From Nissolia schottii (Eukaryota > Streptophyta > Magnoliopsida > Fabales > Fabaceae), in the NCBI GenBank assembly GCA_003254905.1, contig QANU01014112.1:277141-341140 (forward strand): a stretch of DNA of 64,000 nt, written 5' to 3'. A program made the translations under genes and the position numbers. Positions within the stretch are counted from its first letter, which is position 1, and every line of letters begins with the position of its first letter. The notes under the pieces are model-generated. The model searched no databases. It was not told where the DNA came from and saw only the letters and a list, made by a program, of their open reading frames with translations. Positions 12,209 through 25,897 of the stretch are shown one piece after another.

Positions 12209-14830
12209 GAGTTTTTGGTATAGAAACTAGCCATTTTGCATGTGAAAAATGCAAATCTTCATCAATGATGGATGTTATCTTAAAGTAGTAAGTGGTATTG
12301 TGTTGTATGTTCCTCTGCAGTACACATAATATGTTTTGTATTTTTTTTATTGCAAAATTGATTCACGGTCAACTTGATTTTGTTACAAGTGATTTTCAAG
12401 TAAAGTGATTCATGATTAGTAACAACAATCTTTTATTTATGTTTCCTAATAAATGTACTCGAGCAATCGTAGAAGTGAGAATTAGTTGAACAATAAACCA
12501 AAGAAAATGGCAAAATGAAGAAAAAAAAAGTTGAAAAATTGATGTTGGATCTCAGAATTGATTTGGAAATTTTGAATGTATTGAAGTTAGTTCAAAATTA
12601 ATTCTAGGCAATTTAAAAATGAAAAAATTTAATTTTTGAGTCTCAAAATTGATAATCTCCTAACTAAAATCCAAATACAAGACATCAAACATTAGCTCTA
12701 AAAAAAGAATTAAGTCAATGGAGCCAATGTTTAGGAATAAACCATCAATATTATCTTCAAGGTTGGCATCAATAATCAAGTTCATTCCCAAAGTATAAAA
12801 ATTATCAAATTCTTTTTTAAAGTTATCAAAAATTAATCAAACTAGTCTTTGAACGTCAATCAAATCAATCTCTTTCAGAAACATATTTGATTAACTTTTG
12901 ATAACTCTAAAAAAATTGATGGTTTTCATACCTTAGGAACAAACTTGATTGATGCTATCAACATTAGCAACAATTTTGATGATTGACTCCAATGTTTAGT
13001 GTCTTAGATTTTCATTTGGATTAAAAATAAGATGAATTCTTTGGTGCTCCTAAAGGCACCAATAACTAGCGTAGAGAAAATCTTATTTTATAATAAGTTG
13101 ATCCAACTCAATAAGTTTATCTAATTCAAATGGTTGAAGCCTAATAAATTTTTGAATAATGATAATTTAGTAAAATAAAATGATCAATGACGGAAATTGT
13201 CCAAGTTGATCCCTCCTTGATAAGCTGACACTTTCTTTTTTTCATTTCTCAAAAGTTTTGCTCTTAATTTTTCTGTTATATTTCTACAATTTGTCGGGGT
13301 TTATAATTATGATTGCTTGACAAGTCAAAGGTTCTTCTACAATTATTTTACAAGGCTGGTTTCCCCGAATCTGTGTGAAATTATTTTTTCAGTAGATACT
13401 TTCATAATTTCTATGCAGTTTACATCCTTTAATATCAAATGTCATGCAATTCATTAGAAAGTTTCCGCGAAAAGCTGCCGTGGAACAAAGCATTGTTGTT
13501 CTTTTAATTCTAATACCCTTAATTGGAGTGGAGTGGCCAGCACGGCACAACGAGAAAAAATAAAATAAAACGTACCTAACCAATTATTCTTTTTATATTT
13601 TATACAAATCTGTCAAACACATACATGCTTAATTTCCTTTCCTATGTATGCAATTGGTTATCAAATCACCATTTCCTGCTATTACATTACTCAAGTCAAC
13701 GTTTGAGTTCTACATAGAGAGAGGCTTGCTTCATTGTGAAGGATTGATTGTCAGTCTCAAGGGGACAAAGTAATAGAACAAGGGCTCATTACCAAAGTGA
13801 TATCAAGAGCTGTTTCTGGCTTCTCTGTTTCATTCAACTTACTAAGGTAAATAAATTTCTCAATATTTTTGTCCCATTTATTTACTCTTTGGAGCCACAA
13901 TTCTAGTAGTATATAGGCTATACTATGCTTGATGTTGGGTGTTTAAAAAACTGGTGAGACTAGTCCAGAATCAATTCTGATCAATTTAAAAGTAAAAAAA
14001 TGTCACTTTTAGAGCCTCACATAATTGATTATAAGAATTCCTAACTAAAATACAGACATGCTAGTCTTAGATCCACAATTGTAATAACTTATGCTATACT
14101 AGGTTGGAAATCTTTTAACTTTAAACTATAAAGCCAAACTGAATTACTATGGGAAACAACCAAATGCATGTTCACAAGGACACTCAAATACTCTTCACTC
14201 CAGGCTGTCTGGGTTCTGTTCCAGAAATAGATGTAACAAGGTTGGTGGTTTGGGCTAGTTGCTGCTTTGATCCCTTAGTTTGTTTCAGTTTCCAAGGGTC
14301 TCTCTTGTTGAGACTTGACAGTGAGCGATCAAATGTTCCGGCTTGCTTAAAAATGATGAATATGATGATGTTTTACATTTTTTGAAGGACTTGTGTAGTT
14401 CTAATGATCTTCAGATTTTGGATACTCTAAAACTGAGAGTGGTAATAAAGTGAGAAGTGTTATTTTTTAACTATGATAGTAGGGGTACTTTTTATTTACC
14501 AATATCCTTATGTTTCACCGGATGCAAGAGCAATCACTAGATCATGAGCTCAACTGAATCAATATATTGGAACCTACCCACAGTGTACTATATTAATCCA
14601 ATGATAAATTACAACCATCATCGCTTTAGATAATCTTAATCGATGATCTTTTGAAGACTAAAATAAGATTTTACTCTAAATTATAAGATTAGCTAGTACA
14701 AATTATAAGAGTGGAGCAATATCATAACAAATGTTTTTGGCTTAAATCTAATTATATAATATTAGAGTTACTCGTCTAGGTAAATACCGTAGTTCTTTCT
14801 CTGGGCTCTGTTTCATTCACTTGAAAGAAG
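12209..14830. other. Intergenic, duplicated flank
   Basis: No gene seen. It is the second copy of the block at 7100-8285, now separated by a hairpin MITE. The stretch 13620-13800 ('caacgtttgag', 'gcttgcttcattg') is repeated before the next clade-A gene at 19200-19385. A 78-residue open frame at 14149 has no recognisable domain. About 10 bases before ATG 14831 the text 'ttcacttgaaag' is shared with the gene at 20381. Confidence 0.6.
12761..12962. repeat. Hairpin MITE
   Basis: Left arm 'ggcatcaataatcaagttc', right arm 'gaacaaacttgattgatgc' in opposite orientation, with 'aaagtat...ttatcaaa' and 'ttttgataa' further in. About 200 bp. It belongs to the same general family as the two hairpins in the bHLH gene introns. 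Confidence 0.6.
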
Positions 14831-16762
14831 ATGGCTAGAAGCAATGAGGGATGTGCAGTGGGAATCGACCTTGGCACAACTTACTCATGTGTTGCAGTAT
14901 GGCTAGAGCAGCACTGTAGAGTGGAGATCATCCACAATGACCAAGGCAATAGAACAACACCTTCTTTTGTCGCTTTCAAGGATAACCAAAGGTTGATTGG
15001 TGATGCTGCTAAGAACCAAGCTGCTTCCAACCCAGCCAACACTGTCTTTGGTATTTGATCTTACTCTCTACTCTTGTATGTTTTCCAAATAATAGTTGAG
15101 AGTAATTACTATGTTTTCTTTGCAGATGCTAAGAGGTTAATTGGTAGAAAATACGATGACCCTGTCATCAAGAATGACCTCATGTTGTGGCCATTTAAGG
15201 TCGTTGTGGGCGATGACGACAGACCCATGATTGTTGTTACGTATAAGGGCCAGGAGAAGCGCCTTTATGCAGAGGAGATCTCATCTATGATCCTCACAAA
15301 GATGCGTGAGATTGCAGAAGCATATCTAGAGTCACCTGTAAAGAATGCAGTGATTACTGTGCCTGCTTATTTCAATGACTCTCAACGCAAAGCTACCCAA
15401 GATGCTGGCGCCATTGCTGGCCTCAATGTTAAGCGAATAATCAATGAACCCACCGCTGCAGCTATTGCATACGGCCTTGACAAGAGAGCTGATTGTGTTG
15501 AAGAGCGAAATATTTTCATCTTTGACCTTGGTGGTGGCACTTTCGATGTGTCTCTCCTTTCTATTAAGGATAAGGTATTTGAAGTTAAAGCCACCGCTGG
15601 AAACACTCACCTTGGTGGAGAGGACTTTGATAACAGAACGGTGAATTACTTCGTGGAAGAGTTTAAAAGGAAGAACAAAGTGGACATTAGCGGGAACCCA
15701 AGGGCGCTGAGGAGATTGAGAAGTGCGTGCGAGAGGGCAAAAAGGGCACTCTCATACGTTGTTGATACCGTCATTGAGGTAGATGCTTTATCTGAAGGTA
15801 TTGACTTTTGTTCATCAATCACCCGTGCCAGGTTTGAAGAACTCAACATGGACTTGTTTAAAGAGTGTATGGACATAGTAGATAAATGTCTTATTGATGC
15901 TAAGATCGACAAAAGCAATGTGCATGATGTTGTCCTTGTTGGTGGCTCTTCTAGGATTCCCAAAGTGGATCAGTTGCTGCAGGATTTTTTCAATGGAAAA
16001 GAAACATGCAAGAGTATCAACCCTGATGAGGCTGTTGCTTACGGAGCAGCGATTCAGGCTGCTTTATTGAGTGAAGGCATCAAGAATGTTCCAAACATAG
16101 TGCTATCAGATGTTACTCCGCTGTCTCTTGGATGGGCAATAAAAGGAGATGTCATGAGTGTAGTGATTCCTAGGAATACTACCGTTCCGGTAAAGAACAC
16201 ACGAGAATACATCACAATTAAAGACAACCAAACTCTTGTTGGGATTGATGTTTATGAGGGTGAGAGGAAAAAAGCTAGTGACAACAACTTGTTGGGTTGG
16301 TTTAATTTGTGTGGCCTTCCTCTAGCTCCTCGCGGTTATCCTTTCAATGTAACCTTTTCTGTAGATGAGAATGGTACCTTAACTGTTGCTGCTGAGGAAA
16401 AAACTACAGGCAGTAAGAATGAGATTACCATAACCAATGGCAAAGAAAGACTGTCAGCCAAAGAAATTACAAGATTGATTAAGGAAGCTGAGATTTACCA
16501 GGCTGAAGATAAGAAATTCCTTGAGAAGATTCATTGTAGGAATGATTTGGATGATTACGTTTACAAGATGGGGAAAGCTTTAAAGGATATGGATATTGGC
16601 TCTAAGCTTTGCTCACAAGACAAGGAGAAGATCAGTTCTGCAATTGCTAAGGCTACAAATGTGCTTGATAGTAATAACAAGGATCAGGATATAAATGTGT
16701 TTAAGGATAATCTAAAGGAGGTTAAGAGCATCTTTGAAGCCATTACAAGTAAGATCAGCTAG
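14831..16762 (+). CDS. HSP70 clade A, intact gene with tiny intron
   Basis: Hsp70 chaperone of 618 aa. Exon 1 is 14831-15050, the intron only 75 bp (15051-15125), exon 2 15126-16762. The start [19 protein letters not shown] is well placed. Signatures [32 protein letters not shown] and [10 protein letters not shown] are all intact, so ATP hydrolysis is likely. The linker is [12 protein letters not shown]. The segment after it, [10 protein letters not shown], departs from the usual GLE(T)xGGVMT of cytosolic Hsp70. The lid is more diverged than in the neighbours, and the protein ends ITSKIS with no GGMP repeats and no EEVD. It is the member with the least codon decay and a compact structure, hence probably expressed, but the sequence alone does not show heat inducibility. 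Confidence 0.93.
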
Positions 16763-17530
16763 ACTTTTCTGTTGGTTAAGATTTGTGGGAGTGGGAGTAC
16801 AGAACTTGCATTTTCCTGTGTCAAATTGCATTCTCTTGCAACTGTTCAAACAAACTTCAGAATTGGACCACATTTTCCTTCTTTGGGGTGGTAAAATTGT
16901 TCTAAACTTACGTCTGGGGCCTAATGTTTGTTCTCATAAGGATTAAGGAAATAAAAAAGGAAACATGTGCTTCTTTTGCGCATTTAAACATTTCTAATGT
17001 GAAGATTGTCCAAAGAGGAAGTTTGTAGCTTATATTTCTTTGGTTCCATTTTCTTTTGTTCTATGTATGGTTCCCTTATTCTCTTTATGCTTGAGTATCT
17101 GGCTATAAATGAAAGGCAACTGATAAATTAGCAAAAAAAACTCAGAAAAATAAACGGGATTGCTAAACTTGCAAATTTAATTTCATTCAATCAGCAGAGG
17201 TATTGTAACAATGTAGGAAATGGATTCTCTCATGTGAAAATCTTACATGATGAAATCATTTGTTAATTTTCTCTATTAATCAAGAAGATAGGGCCAAGTA
17301 TAAGACCCAAAAAAAATTTATTCAATTATAAAGATTAATATAAGTCTTTAGTCATGTAAAAATTTCACATGAGATGATCCATTCTCTTATATGAATACAT
17401 TGGGTTAGCAAAACTCGTATATGAACATTGCAAAGATTTGAAACCCATTACCTGGCAATTCCAAAACCATAGAGTTGGCTGTATATCTGAAAAAAGCTTT
17501 GTTAAGATAATAGACATATTCATTTGAGTT

Positions 17531-17748
17531 ATGCTACACGTACTCCAAAAACCGTACACCATACATACACCTCGTACTTATACACATAAAATTTGTGTTT
17601 TAACTCATGTAATATTTGTGCACTTAATTAAAGTATAGTTGGAAGTATCATTTACAAGTTTGTGATGTTTGTGCACTCGTGAGAATAAAGTTTGTGCATT
17701 ATTAATGGTGTATGTATGAGTGTATAAAATTAGGTGTACATGTAACAT
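17531..17748. mobile_element. Small non-autonomous DNA element
   Basis: About 218 bp. The left end begins atgctacacgtac and reads on to 'catacatacacct'. The right end, reversed, reads atgttacatgtacacct and also reaches 'catacatacacc'. The inside has 'tttgtgcac' words. The same end sequence and words flank the large element at 22854-27495, so this looks like a deletion derivative of that family. No clear target duplication seen. Confidence 0.55.
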
Positions 17749-18299
17749 TTTTGTACTCATTTTGATAATTTTGAAGCCTCGAAGACAGAGAATTTGTTGT
17801 CGTCAGCAAAAGACACCAATAAAAAATAATATGTAACACTATAATTGGTTAAGCATGTAATAAAAGGTAACCTCTATTGTTATATATATGGAATTTTTTT
17901 AAAATGTGTTTTTTTTATAGGATTCGAATTTTTTTTACTAAGAAAACATAATTAAAAAACAACAGATAAAAAGATTACAGAGAACATTAGATTTATGTTT
18001 AATACATTCTCAGCATACAAATTTATTACAAGAAAATTACATTGACTTCACTCTCCGAGATCTAGTCGCTAAAGTGCAAATTTTGTTTTGAAGAGAAAGG
18101 AGAAGAAAGAAAAAGTTTTAAAGACTTAATACATATTAAAATCATGATTAAGACCTTTCTTTTCTTCCTCTTCTTTTAAAATAAAACTCGCAAATACATC
18201 CTAAACGATTTCTCTTAATTCTATACCAAGGGATAAGTTCAAGTAGGTTAATTTGACTTTTCTAAAAGACATATAACATATTTGACTTATACCAATATT

Positions 18300-18560
18300 T
18301 TTTGTATGTCCAAGTGGATACAACGAGGAAAGTTGAAAATGTCTATTTCGTGGAAGTGTGAGTGTGCGTCATGTACTAAAAATAATTAAGGAAAAATTGT
18401 GAAAAAAATTTCCGCATGCCCTAACCTTCCACTGGATGATGTAATCAAACGTTTTTAAACTTATGTATGTAATTGTTGCAAGTGGTGTACATAAGGAAAA
18501 ATTGCTAACCACCAATAGAAAGCTACCTCCACTCTCAAGTAGAGGGATGAGATTCAAACT
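18300..18560 (+). promoter_or_regulatory. Conserved HSP70 upstream block, orphan copy
   Basis: Matches 28505-28770 and 34450-34640, which lie 0.4-1.4 kb upstream of the two clade-B HSP70 genes. Shared phrases include 'gatacaacgaggaaagttga', 'tcgtggaagt' and 'gatgtaatcaaacg'. Here the next gene is a clade-A copy 1.8 kb away. A second piece at 18955-19080 ('caactttaattcat', 'ttgctctcatt') matches the clade-B near promoter at 29760-29870. The block is either a remnant of a lost clade-B gene or a shared ancestral promoter. Confidence 0.6.
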
Positions 18561-20380
18561 CTAGAAAAAAAACAATTCCTATTCCTCAATGCCTATTGGC
18601 GGAAATAACTTAAATTACAAATACTAATAATTTAGACAAAAACAAAAGGTCAATGCCTTAGAATTTTCCAAGTTGATCTCTTTTTGATTAGTTGAAACTT
18701 TCTATCATTTATGTACCCAAAAGAAATAGCCTAATGGCGGAGGTTACATTAAAGACAACAACAAAAATTTGTTTTTTTTTTTTTTTTTTTTTTAGAAATC
18801 GAAAATCAATCATCATGTGTAAAAATTTCTCAAATTTAACTAAGCATATAAATTTCCTGTTAATCAAGATAAGACCATAAATTTATTAGTTCAAACATCA
18901 CTAACACTGATATATAACAGAAAAAAAAATGCAAGGCCAAATATGAGACTCAAAACAGAAATACACACGAGAGATCTATTACCATTTTTTGTCTTTTATA
19001 TTTCCGACACACTTTTTTATTCCAACTTTAATTCATTATAAGGTTCAATTTGCTCTCATTAGTTGGTTCAACTGAAGCTCTATTTTCTGTCTCAATACTT
19101 ATCAGTTATCACTGCCTAAATCTTTATTTCTCTCGAAAATTATTACACAAGACTTGTGTAATAAAAATATTCATGACCTCATGTGATATTAACATTTTTT
19201 ATATTCACATATCATGTCTCTATATTCATCCTTATTTCCCTTTCCTATATGTGACCTTTTTTCTGCTAACTTTTGCTCCACCCGTCTTGCCAACGTTTGA
19301 GCTCCCCAGGGAGATGCTTGCTTCATTGAAAGGATTCTGAGTTAGAAGGCAAAGCAAGAACAAATTAAAGCTCATTTACAAAGTGACATCACTATTTGAG
19401 GTAAAAGTCCGTAATTTTTGTTCCAAAACTAAAACTCTATTATGCTTTGAGTTTGTTCTTCTGTGCACTCTCCCAAAACACCTTTCTTTTACTATTATCA
19501 AGTTTAGTATTGGCTAGATATACGGCCAAGTTTATGAACTTACAATTTTACAATTTTGAATGTACACCATTTAATAACTTCCTTTTGATATTTAGTTAAT
19601 TTGTTTACGTTAAACAATAGTTATTGAGTTTATTAAACTAATTTTATATATTTATCATAATTTAGTTATATTTATATTTTATAATATTTATTTTATTTAT
19701 TTTATTATAAAGTTAACATTGTTCATTGTCAATTATAAACATGAAATTTAATCATGTTTAATTATTAATTATATTACTTATATAATATACTTTTTATACA
19801 TTCAAACTCTTACTAATTTACTATTTGAATTTGTTAAAATTTTATGAACTCTTTTAGACTCTCAAGTTTGAGAATCTTAACCAAGACTTAACAGTGTCCT
19901 CAATTGTGCACAAGCAGTAAAAGAATGACATAGTGACATTTTAAACCTTCGAAGAATTTAAGTGAGACAACAATAATGTTTAGGCTTTAGCCTAAGATGT
20001 CAGATACATTTGTTATGATATATATGTTTAAACTTTTAAGTTAAGGATCAGGTTAATAGTGGCTTTAACTTATTTTTTTTAACCTTAAAAGACCTATTTA
20101 GATAACACAATTTTAAATTTTAACTTTTTAAAAATGTGAGTAGTCATATTTTTAATTTTTAACATGTTTAGTTATACAACTTATTACTACTTAAAAAATT
20201 AATTTTAATGCTTTTTGATAAATTAAAATATTTATCTTCTAAAAAAGACCTTTATAAAATATTATAAAAAATTCTTTTATTATATTTTTAAATATAAAAT
20301 AATTTATTTATAAGTTACTTTTTTTAAAAGTTGTTTGATAAACTCATAGCAAATGGCATAATTCATTTACTTGAAAGAGG

Positions 20381-22327
20381 ATGGCCAACAAATACGGGGT
20401 ATGTGGGGTGGGAATTGACCTTGGCACAACATACTCTTGTGTTGCCGTGTGGAAGGAGCATCACTGCCGAGTAAAGATCATTGACAACGACCAAGGCAAT
20501 AGAACAACTCCTTCTTGTGTTGCTTTCACTGAACACCAAAGGTTGATTGGTGATGCTGCTAAGAACCAGGCTGCTTCCAACCCAACCAACACTGTCTTTG
20601 GTATTCTTGCTTTCTTATATATTACTTTAATTCTTTACCTACTCGTTGTGTTTCTAAATAATATGTAGTTTATTAATGTTTTTTCTTTTCAGATGCTAAG
20701 AGGTTAATTGGTAGGAAATATAATGATCCCGTGATTAAGAATGACCTCATGACGTGCCCATTTGAAGTAACCACTGGTGACGATGACAAACCAATGATTG
20801 TGGTTACATACAAGGGTGAGGAGAAGCGCCTTTCAGCAGAAGAAATCTCATCTATGGTGCTCACGAAGATGCGTGAGATTGCAGAGGCATATTTAGAGTC
20901 CCCTTTGAAGAATGCAGTTATTACCGTGCCTGCTTATTTCAACGACTCCCAACGTAAAGCCACCAAAGATGCTGGCGTCCTTGCTGGCCTCAATGTCATG
21001 CGCATAATCAATGAGCCCACTGCTGCAGCTATTGCTTATGGCCTTGACAAGATAGCTGACTCTGTTGGAGAGCGAAATATCTTCATCTTTGACCTTGGAG
21101 GTGGTACTTTTGATGTGTCACTCCTTTCTGTTAAGGATAGGGTCTTTGAAGTTAAGGCTACTGCTGGAAACACTCACCTCGGTGGAGAAGACTTTGATAA
21201 TAGAATGGTGAACTATTGCATGCAAGAACTAAGAAGGAAGAACGAAGTGGACGTCAGTGAGAATCCAAGAGCCCTAAGGAGGTTGAAAACTGTGTGAGAA
21301 GGCAAAAAGAGCACTCTCATACCTTGTTGTTACCTCTATTGAGGTGGATGGTTTATTTAAGGACATTGACTTCCGTTTATCAATCACTCGTGCTAAGTTC
21401 GAGGAACTCAACATGGACCTCTTTAAGGAGTGTATGCAGATAGTAGATAAATGTCTTATTGATGCTGAGATGGACAAGAGTAGTATACACGATGTTGTCC
21501 TTGTTGGTGGCTCTTCTAGAATTCCCAAGGTGCAGCAGTTATTGCAAGAATTCTTCGAAAGGAACGATCTGTGCAAGAGCATCAACCCTGATGAAGCTGT
21601 TGCTTATGGTGCTGCAATTCAGGCTGCTTTGTTGAGTGAAGGCGTTAAGAATGTTCCGAACTTGGTGTTATTAGATGTCTGTCCATTGTCACTTGGTATA
21701 TCAATAAAAGGAGGTATTATGAGTGTGGTGATTCCCAAAAATACTACCATTCCCGTAAAGAAGGAAGAAAGATATTTTACAACTACAGATAATCAAAGTG
21801 CTGCTGATATTAAAGTTTACGAGGGAGAAAGGATACGAGACAGTGATAACAACTTGCTGGGTTCGTTTCGGCTTTCAGGAATTCCCCCTGCTCCTCGGGG
21901 CCATCCTATTATGGTTTGCTTTGATATAGATGTTAATGGTATCCTAAAAGTATCTGCTGAGGAAAAAACCAATGGTGTAAGAAAAGATATTATCATAACC
22001 AATGACAAAGGAAGATTGTCAACCCAACAAGTTACAAGATTGCTTCAGGAAGCTGACATTTTCCATGCTGAAGATGAGAAGTTTCTTATGAAGGTTAAAT
22101 CAATGAACGCGTTGGAGAGTTATGTTTACAAGATGGAAAAGGCTTTAAAGGATATGGACTCCAATCCTAATCTTGGCCCGCAGGACAAGGAGAAGATCAG
22201 TTCTACAATTGCTGAGGCAAAAGATTTGCTTGAAGGTAATAACCAGCAGCAAGGAATAGATGTGTTTGACAAGTATCTGAAGGAGGCTGAAAGCATCTTT
22301 GAACCCATTATAGCCAAGAATGGATAA
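20381..22327 (+). pseudogene. HSP70 clade A, single frameshift
   Basis: Structure as in the neighbours: exon 1 20381-20600 ([19 protein letters not shown]), intron 20601-20692 (92 bp), exon 2 20693-22327. The frame stops at TGA 21295-21297, just after RALRRLKTV. Homology continues one frame over to the normal end (IIAKNG, stop 22327). The paralogues have a Cys-Glu-Lys/Arg-Ala-Lys run here; two bases appear to be missing near 21291-21297. No other stop or shift occurs in about 1,850 coding bases, so this is either a very young pseudogene or a sequence error. All ATPase motifs are present up to the break. If the break is an error, the gene would code for about 618 aa without EEVD, linker VLLDVCPLSLG (a Thr to Cys change). 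Confidence 0.8.
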
Positions 22328-22853
22328 TCCTTTTCTAAGTGTTATGTTCTTTTCGGTTACATAAATGACCTTTCGTGCGTTTTTTACTGTTTGATTCAAC
22401 GAAAATGTAATGTGTTTTTTTGTGTTTGATGCAAATATTCTGGACCTACATCGATCGTACTTGTTATTTCGGAATTAATCCTTGAATACTAGTTAGGTCA
22501 GTTGCACAAGTCACCCTTTTGATGTCGTACCTGAGGATCTATTCCCGTTAAAAAGGATCTTTTCACAAATGGATACATTTTAAAATAATCACCATAAATT
22601 GTTATTATTGTAATAATTTATTCTCTAAATCAAATAATAATTTAAAGTTCAAAAAATTAACAAGAGAGTATAAAATGAATTTAAGTTGTCATTAGATTTA
22701 CGTTTAATATACTATAAGGGTAAAATTAACTATATAGCCATTTAATAACCATATGTGATTAATAGTATATAAAGTATTTTACACCTTTAGTTTATCAAAA
22801 TTAATTTTATTTTATATCGGTTCAATTTTCATCTAATGCTAGTACTATCAAAA
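22328..22853. other. Intergenic, no gene seen
   Basis: AT-rich 3' flank of the frameshifted HSP70. Nothing recognised. Confidence 0.5.
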
Positions 22854-23158
22854 ATGCTCTGTGTGTACACCCTAAACACATACACCCGTGCATACACCAC
22901 CAAGTTATACGTAATCAATGACAATTATACGACTATAGTAGACTTTCCTCATTTACAATATCACACGACTCCTCACGCGATTTTCTCAACTATATCACAA
23001 ACGAAAATGCACTCTGACATGATTTTCTCAATGAGATCACACACGAACCATTCAAACAATTTATTCTAAGCTACAAAATCCGCATACAGAAGTATTTTTG
23101 AAATGAATCATTTTCGTGTGGTTTATGGAGTGTGTTATATGGAGTGTAAAGTAATATT

Positions 23159-23822
23159 GCAAAATATGATATCTGATTGTAGTGCACAAACTTTATACGA
23201 CTGAGTGCATAAACATTATCAGTGTCAGTGCACAAACATTACGTACGTGTGTACAACACTGTGATGTTGCTCAAACATAAATAAGTTCACAATCTTTACA
23301 CATTTTTAATAAACAAACTTTATAACAATTAGTTCACATACATGTGTACACACACTTTTATACATTCTAATGCATAAACTTTACATATATGCATATTACT
23401 TAGTGTATAGTTAAGTATTTTTGCAGAATATGATATCTGATTGGAGTGCAAAAACTTTATATAACTGATTGCACAAACATTATATGACTGACTGCACAAA
23501 CATTACGTACTTGTGTACAACACTGTGACTTTACTCAAACATAAATAAGTTCACAATATTTATATATTTTTAATGGACAAACTTTATAACATTTAGTTCA
23601 CATACATGTGTACACACACTTTTATACATTCTAATGCATAAATTTTACATATATGCATATTACTTAATGTATAGTTAAATATTTTTGCAGAATGATATAT
23701 GATTAGAGTGCACAAAATTTATATGACTAGTTGCACAAACATTATCAATGTCTTTGCACAAACATTACGTACTTGTGTACAACACTGATTTTACTCAAAC
23801 ATAAATAAGTTTACAATCTCAA
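23159..23822. repeat. 264-bp tandem repeat, about 2.5 copies
   Basis: Copies start at 23159, 23423 and 23687 with 'gca(a/g)aatatgatat' (the third slightly shortened) and share 'gtgcacaaact', 'cattacgtac' and 'tgtacaacactg'. The third ends near 23822. The spacing is exactly 264 bp twice. It forms the left subterminal part of the putative transposon. Confidence 0.85.
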
Positions 23823-23993
23823 CACCTAGAGGTATATTGGTGAACATTTAAACCTCTAAACCTTTATTGAAATGAACTTAGATCTTAGATCGTTTAATGA
23901 AATAAACACATGATTGATGTAACAAAAGCTATAACTTTTAGAACATTTAAAATCAATTTGATTGATTAGTATTTATGTACAAAATATATACAG

Positions 23994-24461
23994 AACAATA
24001 TTCTTTAAAAAACAATTGGTGACAAAATCATTACATGTTCCCCCCACCCCCCTAATACTTCCGACTTTTTTCCCCTTGTTTCCCTCCTTCCCCAAGGAGC
24101 TCCGTTGTGTTGAAGTCCGTGTATGAACTCAATTGGAGACTTCTCTTTTGTCGTTGCTGGGTGACAGCTTCGTCTGGCCCTCTTCGACATCCGAGTCAGA
24201 TGACTCCTCAGCCAAGATTACCCTTGCAGGCTCATTTGGCATCCGAACGAGCTTTTCTCGCAAACAATTATGCGTTGACAGCATTGATGTCAACATCATA
24301 TCTTTACAAACTTGCTCATTAACCAAGTCAAGAGGAGGATTTAGATAAATCTTTCTTTTTTATTCCATGAGATTCATCTCAGCAATATTTGACGTTACAT
24401 CAACTTCAATATGTGCTTCTTCCATAATTTCATTAGGTGGACACGTCTCTTCTACCTTTTC
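23994..24461 (+). repeat. 468-bp direct repeat, copy 1
   Basis: Nearly identical to 25898-26365 at a constant offset of 1904 bp, with only a handful of substitutions. It runs straight into the N gap at 24462, so its true right end is unknown. Confidence 0.9.
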
Positions 24462-25380
24462 NNNNNNNNNNNNNNNNNNNNNNNNNNNNNNNNNNNNNNN
24501 NNNNNNNNNNNNNNNNNNNNNNNNNNNNNNNNNNNNNNNNNNNNNNNNNNNNNNNNNNNNNNNNNNNNNNNNNNNNNNNNNNNNNNNNNNNNNNNNNNNN
24601 NNNNNNNNNNNNNNNNNNNNNNNNNNNNNNNNNNNNNNNNNNNNNNNNNNNNNNNNNNNNNNNNNNNNNNNNNNNNNNNNNNNNNNNNNNNNNNNNNNNN
24701 NNNNNNNNNNNNNNNNNNNNNNNNNNNNNNNNNNNNNNNNNNNNNNNNNNNNNNNNNNNNNNNNNNNNNNNNNNNNNNNNNNNNNNNNNNNNNNNNNNNN
24801 NNNNNNNNNNNNNNNNNNNNNNNNNNNNNNNNNNNNNNNNNNNNNNNNNNNNNNNNNNNNNNNNNNNNNNNNNNNNNNNNNNNNNNNNNNNNNNNNNNNN
24901 NNNNNNNNNNNNNNNNNNNNNNNNNNNNNNNNNNNNNNNNNNNNNNNNNNNNNNNNNNNNNNNNNNNNNNNNNNNNNNNNNNNNNNNNNNNNNNNNNNNN
25001 NNNNNNNNNNNNNNNNNNNNNNNNNNNNNNNNNNNNNNNNNNNNNNNNNNNNNNNNNNNNNNNNNNNNNNNNNNNNNNNNNNNNNNNNNNNNNNNNNNNN
25101 NNNNNNNNNNNNNNNNNNNNNNNNNNNNNNNNNNNNNNNNNNNNNNNNNNNNNNNNNNNNNNNNNNNNNNNNNNNNNNNNNNNNNNNNNNNNNNNNNNNN
25201 NNNNNNNNNNNNNNNNNNNNNNNNNNNNNNNNNNNNNNNNNNNNNNNNNNNNNNNNNNNNNNNNNNNNNNNNNNNNNNNNNNNNNNNNNNNNNNNNNNNN
25301 NNNNNNNNNNNNNNNNNNNNNNNNNNNNNNNNNNNNNNNNNNNNNNNNNNNNNNNNNNNNNNNNNNNNNNNNNNNNNNNN
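24462..25380. other. Assembly gap (919 N)
   Basis: Unsequenced. Open frames spanning it are meaningless. It begins exactly inside a duplicated segment, which suggests the repeat broke the assembly. Confidence 0.98.
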
Positions 25381-25897
25381 CATCATAAGTTGGAACTAAA
25401 TCAATTCATCTAATAAACCTAATTGCTAGAGATAGAGTTAGGAATATTAGTCGCTTTTAACATCTAAAATAATGCTGGTGTACTTTGTTAAGTTTGTGTG
25501 CGAGAGTGACAGCATAACAAGGGAAACCTGTGATCTTTTCATGCGCGAGAGCGATGAACAAGTTAAGAACTGATGGCGAGGAATCAACGAAATGATAATT
25601 CTGATGTTTAAAGTTATGAATGCATGAAATTATAATAGGATTCAAAACCCAACAAGCTTCCTGATCTGTCTCTACTTTGTTGCCTATTTATCTTTCTGTT
25701 ATTTATTTATTTATCTAAATATCAAATCACCAATCCTTCACTTCATTGTTTAATTAACGAACTCAAGAACGGTATTTTTGCAACTCTCTGTGGATACGAT
25801 CATACCCGACTGTACTGCAATTGGATTCCTTGTGAATCTAAAAGCTGTAAAGTAGGATGTATTATTTTTGAACGACGAGAGTAAAAATGCTTTCAAC
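25381..25897. other. Internal transposon or intervening DNA
   Basis: Between the gap and the second copy of the 468-bp repeat. Nothing recognised; a short - strand open frame at 25457-25645 has no known domain. Confidence 0.4.

Larger units (their letters stand above)
16763..20380. other. Intergenic with orphan clade-B promoter pieces
   Basis: No gene seen. Besides a small transposon (17531-17748), it holds two pieces otherwise found before clade-B HSP70 genes (18300-18560 and 18955-19080; entered separately), and at 19200-19385 a piece shared with 13620-13800. A run of about 24 T lies near 18770. The last 300 bp before the next gene are very AT-rich. Confidence 0.6.

Noticed and set aside
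14149..14385. 78-codon open frame
   Set aside because: No domain, and part of a duplicated non-coding flank.
24367..25413. Open frames of 317-348 codons
   Set aside because: They consist almost wholly of N from the assembly gap.
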